Positions 58,592-64,000 of a DNA stretch of 64,000 nt are shown one piece after another. Under the pieces are notes generated by a model that searched no databases, was not told the DNA's origin, and saw only the letters and a program-made list of their open reading frames with translations. The position numbers were made by a program, and so were the translations under genes. This DNA is from Caldicellulosiruptor hydrothermalis 108. Its GTDB lineage: Bacteria > Bacillota > Thermoanaerobacteria > Caldicellulosiruptorales > Caldicellulosiruptoraceae. Each line of letters starts with the position of its first letter. The stretch's first letter is position 1. The DNA lies in NCBI RefSeq assembly GCF_000166355.1, contig NC_014652.1, positions 271,001 to 335,000 on the forward strand, read 5' to 3'.

Positions 58592-58648
58592 TGATTGCAT
58601 GAAAAAGAGGCTAAATTTATTGACAAAGTCAAAAATTTTTTCTCTCTC

Positions 58649-58697
58649 TTGACTTTTTTTAGAGAGAAATGTATAATGTTATTATCAAACGTTTGCA
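58649..58697 (+). promoter_or_regulatory. promoter and operator of the binding-protein gene
   Basis: TTGACT (58649-58654), 17 bp, TATAAT (58672-58677), followed by the palindrome CAAACGTTTG (58686-58695) at about the transcription start. Confidence 0.88.
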
Positions 58698-58730
58698 TGT
58701 AAAATAAACTTAAGGGAGGTTGTTTTGATT

Positions 58731-59936
58731 ATGAAAAATCTAAAAAGAATCTTGACAGTAGCGCTAATAATTGCTTTTGCGGTTGTGGCGCTGATACCAC
58801 TGAGCGGAGTATTTGCGACATCCAAAAAACAGCTTGTTGTCTGGTCACATCTTACTCAGGATGAGGTAAAAGCTTTGCAACCAATTGCAGATAAGTGGGG
58901 AAAAGCAAATGGATACACTGTAAAAGTCATCACAGACCAAGGTTCATTCCAGAGCTTCCAGACAGCTGCAATGAGCGGAAAAGGCCCAGACATCATGTTT
59001 GGTATTCCACATGACAATCTCGGTGCTTTCTGGAAAGCAAAGCTTTTAGAAGCAGTCCCAGCAAATCTCATTGACAAGAAAAACTTTGTATCAACTGCGC
59101 TTGATGCATGTTCATTTGAAGGAAAGCTCTATGCTCTTCCAATTGCTATGGAGACATATGCGCTTTTCTATAATACATCAAAAGTAAAAGAGGTTCCAAA
59201 GACAATGAGCCAGCTCATCACATTGGCTAAGAAATACGGGTTTATGTATGATGTTAATAACTTCTATTTCAGCTTTGCGTTCATCGCTCAAAATGGTGGG
59301 TATGTGTTTAAGAACAAGGGAGGTTCACTTGATCCAAACGATATCGGACTTGCAACAAATGGTGCAATAAAAGGACTTTCATTGATAAGAGATTTTGTTT
59401 TGACATACAAGTTCATGCCAAAGGACATCAAGGGTGATATTGCAAAGGGTAACTTCCAGAACCAGAAGATTGCATTTTACATCAGCGGTCCATGGGATGT
59501 TCAGGACTTTATAAAGGCAAAAGTACCATTTGCAGTAGCACCACTACCAAAGACAGATGATGGAAAACCAACACCATCGTTTGTTGGTGTTCAGGCAGCA
59601 TTCGTTTCAGCAAAGTCCAAAAACAAAGATGCAGCTTTCAAACTTATGAAATATCTTGTTGAAAACTCTGCTCTGACACTGTTCAAAGTTGGTCACAGAA
59701 TACCTGTTTTGAACAAGGTGCTTGCAAGCAGCGAGGTCAAGTCAGACAAAATCATGAGCGCATTTGCAGAACAGGCAAAAGTAGGAATACCTATGCCAAA
59801 CATCCCAGAGATGTCTGCTGTTTGGACACCAGCTGGCAATGCACTCTCACTTATCACAACAGGTAAGGCAACACCAAAACAAGCAGCAGATGCTATGGTA
59901 AAACAGATAAAGCAGGGTATTGCTCAAATGCAGTAA
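58731..59936 (+). CDS. maltodextrin-binding protein of the ABC importer (MalE type)
   Basis: This 401-residue extracytoplasmic solute-binding protein has a signal peptide (ILTVALIIAFAVVALIPLSGVFA, cleavage after about residue 29) and then the MalE-like start 'KKQLVVWSHLTQDEVKALQPIADKWGKANGYTVKVITDQGSFQSFQ'. 'GKGPDIMFGIPHDNLG', 'KLYALPIAMETYALFYN' and 'IAFYISGPWDVQDF' are MalE-family segments. Unlike most Firmicute binding proteins there is no lipobox Cys. A TTG 6 bp upstream is possible (AGGGAGG fits either). It has its own strong promoter and operator and a strong terminator, so high expression is expected. Confidence 0.93.
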   Translation: MKNLKRILTVALIIAFAVVALIPLSGVFATSKKQLVVWSHLTQDEVKALQPIADKWGKANGYTVKVITDQGSFQSFQTAAMSGKGPDIMFGIPHDNLGAFWKAKLLEAVPANLIDKKNFVSTALDACSFEGKLYALPIAMETYALFYNTSKVKEVPKTMSQLITLAKKYGFMYDVNNFYFSFAFIAQNGGYVFKNKGGSLDPNDIGLATNGAIKGLSLIRDFVLTYKFMPKDIKGDIAKGNFQNQKIAFYISGPWDVQDFIKAKVPFAVAPLPKTDDGKPTPSFVGVQAAFVSAKSKNKDAAFKLMKYLVENSALTLFKVGHRIPVLNKVLASSEVKSDKIMSAFAEQAKVGIPMPNIPEMSAVWTPAGNALSLITTGKATPKQAADAMVKQIKQGIAQMQ

Positions 59937-59979
59937 AGTATGTGCAGGGCGTTGAAAATTAAGTAACTTAAAGGTTGCG

Positions 59980-60014
59980 AAAGGGCAGCAGAAAAAATTC
60001 TGCTGCCCTTTTTG
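59980..60014 (+). terminator. intrinsic terminator
   Basis: AAAGGGCAGCAGAA (59980-59993) pairs perfectly with TTCTGCTGCCCTTT (59998-60011), then TTG and T-rich sequence. Confidence 0.92.
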
Positions 60015-60153
60015 TTTATCGTAAAAAAGTCCATCTCTACAAAATAAAATTCTATCAAATCTAATATAATGTGTGGTATAATAAAAGCAAAAATAAAAAA
60101 TCATTAATAAACATAATAAATATAATGTTTTGTCTGAAAGAGAGTGTTTAAAC

Positions 60154-61215
60154 ATGAAACTTAATATGCAAAAGTGGCAAGAAAGATTAATTGATGAAGG
60201 AAAAAATACCAAAAGTGCTTTTCCAATTTTGAGTTATCCAATATTAAAGTCAATAAATGGTTTTGATGTCAAAGATTTGGCTTAGAATGCACACGTCCAT
60301 TTTAATGTCTTAAAAGAAATTTACCAAAACTATGATATGGTTGCAATCGCAACTGCAATGGACCTATCAGTTGAGGCAGAAGAGTTTGGATGCGCTGTCC
60401 GGTTTTCTTCAGAGGAGGTTCCATCTGTTATAGAACCTCTTGTTAAAAAGTTGGATGAAGCAGAAAAGCTACAAATTCCTGAAATTGGAACAAGGCGGTC
60501 AAGAAATGTGATTGAAGTTATAAAAAGATTACAAACCTTAAATATTCAAAAACCCATTCTTGGAACAATGATTGGTCCTTTTTCTCTTGCTGTGAGACTG
60601 TTTGACATGACAGAGCTTATGATAAGTCTTATGCTTGAACCTGAAAAAGTTCATCTGCTACTTGAAAAGTGCACAGAATATTTAAGAAGATATGCTAATG
60701 CTTTAAAAGTGGCAGGAGCGAATGGGCTTTTAATTGCAGAACCAGCAGCAGGTCTTCTATCACCTCAGCAGTGTTTAGAATTTTCATCTCATTACATAAA
60801 AGAAATTGTAAAAAGTGTGCAGGATAAAAATTTTTCTGTGTTTCTTCATAACTGTGGCAATACCCAGAACTTGGTTGAGTCAATGCTTGAGACTGAATGT
60901 ATGGGATTTCATTTTGGCAACTGTGTTGACCTTTGTAAGATCATAGAAAGGGTTCCACAGAGCAAACTTGTATTTGGTAACCTTGACCCTGTGGGTGTAT
61001 TTAGAAATGACTCTGTAGAATGCATTTATCACAAGACTCAGGAGCTTCTTTTCAAGCTAAAAGAGTATCCCAATTTTGTTATTTCTTCTGGCTGTGACAT
61101 TCCTTATCATGTTCCAATTGAGAATATAAAAGCATTTTTTGAAGCTGTGGAGGATTTTAACAAGGATTTGGTGAGACAAGGGGGAAAAACTGATGGAGAG
61201 AATAATAAAGAATAA
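60154..61215 (+). pseudogene. UroD/MtaA-family methyltransferase with in-frame TAG
   Basis: The frame from the ATG at 60154 encodes 353 codons of a uroporphyrinogen decarboxylase-fold methyltransferase of the MtaA/CmuA kind: MKLNMQKWQERLIDEG, 'GFDVKDLA', a TAG at 60283-60285 (codon 44), then the rest intact: 'MDLSVEAEEFGCAVRF', 'PILGTMIGPFSLAVRLFDM', 'ADPAAGLLSP'-like 'AEPAAGLLSPQQCLEFSS', 'FLHNCGNT' and 'SSGCDIPYHVP'. H-x-C plus a distal C is the zinc and thiol-activation motif of MtaA proteins. Initiation at ATG 60337 would give a 292-residue product lacking the first 61 residues. Either a recent nonsense mutation or a recoded stop. It overlaps the next gene by 23 bp. Confidence 0.75.
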
Positions 61216-62311
61216 ATTCCTATCAGGCAAATTGACAAATAGAGAAAGGTTTAGAAGAGTTATGCATTATCAAAACGTAGATAGAATACCAAATTTTGAG
61301 TTTGGCTATTGGAACGAAACACTTCCAACTTGGCATTCTCAAGGTCTTCCGCCGGAGATAGATAATGAAGAAAAGGCTTATAAATTTTTCGGCATAGACT
61401 CTTATAAATATGTTCCAATAAAAAATGGGCTTCTTCCGCAATTTGAACAAAAGGTGTTAGAAGAGACGCAAGAGTACATGATAATAATTGATTCGGAAGG
61501 TATAAAGTGTCAGATCTTTAAAAACAGAGCATCAACAATCCCTCATTATCTTGAATATCCTATCAAAAATAAAGATGATTGGGAAAGGTTTAAAGAAAGG
61601 CTGAATCCCGATGACCCTGCAAGATACCCTGAAAACTGGGATGAGATAGTTTTAGAGCTTCAAAAGAGGGACTATCCAATATGCATTCACTGTGGCAGCC
61701 TTTTGGGAAAGCTTCGTGACTGGATGGGTTTCGAGAATATTGCACTTGCATTTTATGACATGCCCGATTTGGTGGATGAGATGATTGAGTATATGACAGA
61801 TTTTTCAATAAAGCTCATGGAAAAGGCCTTGAAAGACGTTGAGGTAGATTTTGCTCTTGGGTGGGAAGATATTGCCTTTAACAATGGACCAATTATATCT
61901 CCGCAGATGTTCAAAGAGTTTTTAATGCCCAGATACAAGAGGATAGCAGATTTTTTGCACAAGCATGGGGTGGATATAATAGGAACTGACTGTGATGGTA
62001 ACATCATGCCAATTGTTGAGCTTTGGCTGGAAACAGGGTTTAACCTAATGTTTCCTGTAGAGGTTCATGCTGGCACAGACCCAGTGGTGCTGAAAAAACT
62101 TTACGGAGATAGTATAAGGCTTATGGGTGGTGTTGACAAAACAAAACTTCAAGGTTCAAAAGAGGATATACTAAAAGAGCTAAAAAGGCTTGAAAAGGTG
62201 GTGGAACAAGGCGGTTTTATACCCCATATTGATCACCGATGTCTACCAGATGTGCCGTACGAGAATTATCTTTATTATTTGGAAAACAAAAAGGCTATGC
62301 TGGGATATTGA
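61193..62311 (+). CDS. UroD-family corrinoid/methyl transferase-like protein
   Basis: This 372-residue protein has the uroporphyrinogen decarboxylase (alpha/beta barrel) fold of the methyltransferase branch, not the haem enzyme: 'TNRERFRRVMHYQNVDRIPNFEFGYW' at the start, 'GSLLGKLRDWMGFENIALAFYDMPDLVDEMIEYMTDF', 'ALGWEDIAFNNGPIISPQMFKEFLMPRYKRI', 'DIIGTDCDGNIMPIVELWLE' and 'GFIPHIDHRCLPDVPYENYLYY'. The Cys residues of GTDCDG and DHRC may bind a metal. AAGGGGG lies before the ATG. It overlaps the preceding UroD-type gene, and a GH35 gene follows 46 bp downstream. Proposed partner of the corrinoid protein at 47710; substrate unknown. Confidence 0.87.
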   Translation: MERIIKNKFLSGKLTNRERFRRVMHYQNVDRIPNFEFGYWNETLPTWHSQGLPPEIDNEEKAYKFFGIDSYKYVPIKNGLLPQFEQKVLEETQEYMIIIDSEGIKCQIFKNRASTIPHYLEYPIKNKDDWERFKERLNPDDPARYPENWDEIVLELQKRDYPICIHCGSLLGKLRDWMGFENIALAFYDMPDLVDEMIEYMTDFSIKLMEKALKDVEVDFALGWEDIAFNNGPIISPQMFKEFLMPRYKRIADFLHKHGVDIIGTDCDGNIMPIVELWLETGFNLMFPVEVHAGTDPVVLKKLYGDSIRLMGGVDKTKLQGSKEDILKELKRLEKVVEQGGFIPHIDHRCLPDVPYENYLYYLENKKAMLGY

Positions 62312-62357
62312 AAACTTTAAATTTTAAACATAATGAAATTCAAGGGGATGAATGATA

Positions 62358-64000
62358 ATGCACATTGTGGTGAATGTTGATATGACATGCCCTCAGAAAA
62401 AGATTAGTTTACTTAGTTTTGGTGGGAAAAATTCCTCGATAGAAATATTAGTCACAAACAAATACCTTCTCAAAAACAAAATTCCCTGGCTTCCTACCAT
62501 GGGAGAGTTTCATTTTTCAAGATATCCAGAGGATTTATGGGAAAAAGAAATTCTCAAAATAAAATTTGGGGGCATTCAAATAATTGCTACTTATCTTTTT
62601 TGGATATATCATGAGGAGATTGAAGGAGAATTTGAATGGTCAGGGAATAAAAATGTTCGCAAGTTTGTTGAGCTTTGTAAAAAACATGATATGTTTGTAT
62701 TTTTACGAGTCGGACCATGGGCTCATGGTGAGTGCAGAAATGGAGGCTTTCCTGATTGGCTTTTACAAAAAGGTTGCAATTTGAGAACAGATGATCCTAT
62801 GTATTTAGAGTATGTAGAAAGATGGTATAGAGAGATTGCTAAACAAGTTGACGGACTTTATTTTGACCAGGACGGTCCAATAATTGGCATCCAGCTTGAA
62901 AATGAACTTTATAACAATAAAGAACACATAGTAACTCTCAAAAAGATTGCAAATAAAGTTGGCTTAAGAGCTCCCATTTATACAGTCACGGGGTGGGGAC
63001 CAAAAGGTGGAGCAGAGTTTCCAGAAGGTGAAGTTGTTCCTGTGTTTGGAGGCTATCCAGAAGCACCGTGGGAGCAACACACAAAAGAACTTCCTCCAAA
63101 TCCCAACTTTTTCTTCACACGCTTGAGAAATGATGCGGGTATTGGGAATGATTTGATCCCATCTTCGAACGATGCTTTATCAGATGACCAAGAAGTTTAC
63201 AACTATCCGTTTTGGACGTGCGAGCTTGGAGGTGGGATTCAAAAGACATATCACAGAAGACCATACATAAATCCAGATGATGTTGGAGCAATTGCTCTTG
63301 TAAAGCTTGGCAGTGGTTGCACACTTTTAGGGTATTATATGTATCACGGGGGAAGACATGCAATAGGCAAACTCTCAACATTGCAAGAGAGTAAAGATAC
63401 AGGATACCCTAACGACTATCCAGTGATTTCGTATGACTTTCAAGCTCCACTTGGAGAGTTTGGCGAGGTAAGGCGGCATTATCACATCTTGAGAAATCTT
63501 CACATGTTTGTAGAAGACTTTGGAGATATTTTAGCACCAATGGAGATATATCTTCCTGAGTTAGTCCCAGCTAATAGATTTGACACAACAACTCCAAGAG
63601 TGGCAGTAAGAAGTAACGGTAAAAGTGGGTTTGTATTTTTCAACAACTATCAAAGAAATCCTAAACTCTCTGATATAGAAAAATTGCAGGTAAAAATTCA
63701 GCTTCCTGAGAAAGCTCTGACAGTACCTTTTCAGCCATTTACTCTTGAAAGAGATGCATACTTCTTTTTACCATTTAACTTTGATGTTGGTAGTTTTAAA
63801 ATTGTATATGCAACAGCCCAGCCTCTTTGCAAGCTGTACAATGAAAAAGATGAGGAATTAATATATGTCTTCAAAAAATGCAAAGGGCTTGAGGTTGAAT
63901 ATGTATTTGAGGGCGATATCACGGAAAACATTGTTTCTCATAAAGAATTTTCTGAAGTTTGCAATATCGAAGGCAGCAGCTACACGAGAATTTCAAATGT
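62358..64000 (+). CDS. GH35 beta-galactosidase-like protein, 3' truncated by window
   Basis: The frame stays open to the end of the window (547 codons), so it is an incomplete gene. The start 'SIEILVTNKYLLKNKIPWLPTMGEFHFSRYPEDLWEKEILKIKFGG' is the GH35 N-terminal signature. 'RVGPWAHGECRNGGFPDWLL' follows, then the acid/base Glu in 'IIGIQLENELYN' (NE) and the nucleophile Glu in 'FWTCELGGGIQ'. It has no signal peptide, so it probably acts on imported oligosaccharides. AAGGGG precedes; an ATG 6 bp upstream is an alternative. It follows two UroD-type methyltransferases in the same direction, probably one operon. Confidence 0.9.
   Translation, partial: MHIVVNVDMTCPQKKISLLSFGGKNSSIEILVTNKYLLKNKIPWLPTMGEFHFSRYPEDLWEKEILKIKFGGIQIIATYLFWIYHEEIEGEFEWSGNKNVRKFVELCKKHDMFVFLRVGPWAHGECRNGGFPDWLLQKGCNLRTDDPMYLEYVERWYREIAKQVDGLYFDQDGPIIGIQLENELYNNKEHIVTLKKIANKVGLRAPIYTVTGWGPKGGAEFPEGEVVPVFGGYPEAPWEQHTKELPPNPNFFFTRLRNDAGIGNDLIPSSNDALSDDQEVYNYPFWTCELGGGIQKTYHRRPYINPDDVGAIALVKLGSGCTLLGYYMYHGGRHAIGKLSTLQESKDTGYPNDYPVISYDFQAPLGEFGEVRRHYHILRNLHMFVEDFGDILAPMEIYLPELVPANRFDTTTPRVAVRSNGKSGFVFFNNYQRNPKLSDIEKLQVKIQLPEKALTVPFQPFTLERDAYFFLPFNFDVGSFKIVYATAQPLCKLYNEKDEELIYVFKKCKGLEVEYVFEGDITENIVSHKEFSEVCNIEGSSYTRISN

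Noticed and set aside
60283..60285. Pyrrolysine codon as the firm reading of the TAG
   Set aside because: No pylT, pylS or MtmB/MtbB/MttB gene is in the window and MtaA-type enzymes are not known to contain pyrrolysine; left as an open question only.

Overview
The window looks like a chromosomal segment of a thermophilic, plant-polysaccharide-degrading Firmicute of the Caldicellulosiruptor type. This rests on the AT-rich sequence, purine-loaded coding strands, strong AGGAGG ribosome sites, carbohydrate genes (GH13, GH35, GH106-like, GT35, sugar ABC transporter), clostridial Fe-S, corrinoid and sporulation proteins, and a patchwork of IS elements and decayed genes. The genus is inferred from gene content, not from a marker gene.

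Region 1 (1-14.0 kb), mostly core genes: the end of an HlyD-type adaptor with an FtsX-type permease and a SurA-like anchored chaperone; a two-gene SufC-SufB cluster; a PII-like c-di-AMP receptor followed by a thioredoxin-reductase-like flavoprotein without a normal NADPH site; a small nucleotidyltransferase pair; an FmdB zinc ribbon; a Fur-box-controlled FTR1 iron permease; SpoIVA; a secreted NAGPA-domain protein; and a TtcA-like PP-loop enzyme.

Region 2 (14.1-24 kb), variable: five tRNA genes (Pro, Tyr, Thr, Lys, Arg), a Uma2 nuclease, remnants of a spore-photoproduct-lyase gene and of a BadF-type ATPase, a C69 dipeptidase, an intact DDE insertion sequence, an intact SPL gene overlapping a nucleosidase-like gene, a structured RNA candidate, a transglutaminase-like protein and a dipeptide epimerase pseudogene with a large internal deletion.

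Region 3 (23.9-31.6 kb): an Rrf2 regulator and a cooS-cooF-flavoprotein CO dehydrogenase operon, each preceded by a matching palindrome; a decayed IS; an AraC regulator divergent from an iron alcohol dehydrogenase.

Region 4 (31.7-45.2 kb): a secreted alpha-amylase; a four-gene membrane/redox cluster (signal-bearing protein, CcdA, SpeE-like membrane protein, His-rich protein); a methyltransferase; an IS607 element; two DUF6385-like surface proteins; a murA remnant; and a Met/His-rich secreted protein divergent from a two-component system. Tandem 11-bp repeats occur both at the two-component promoter and upstream of the CcdA cluster, suggesting one regulon.

Region 5 (45.3-64 kb), carbohydrate: a Gfo/Idh/MocA oxidoreductase, SpmA-SpmB, then on the minus strand an aldolase, a GH106-like giant hydrolase and a corrinoid protein. 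On the plus strand are a maltodextrin module (cyclomaltodextrinase, two permeases, glucan phosphorylase, LacI regulator, binding protein) with repeated CAAACGNTTG-type operators, then two UroD/MtaA-type methyltransferases (the first with an in-frame TAG) and a GH35 enzyme running off the end. The corrinoid protein and MtaA-like proteins beside exo-glycosidases suggest corrinoid-dependent methyl transfer linked to methylated sugars.
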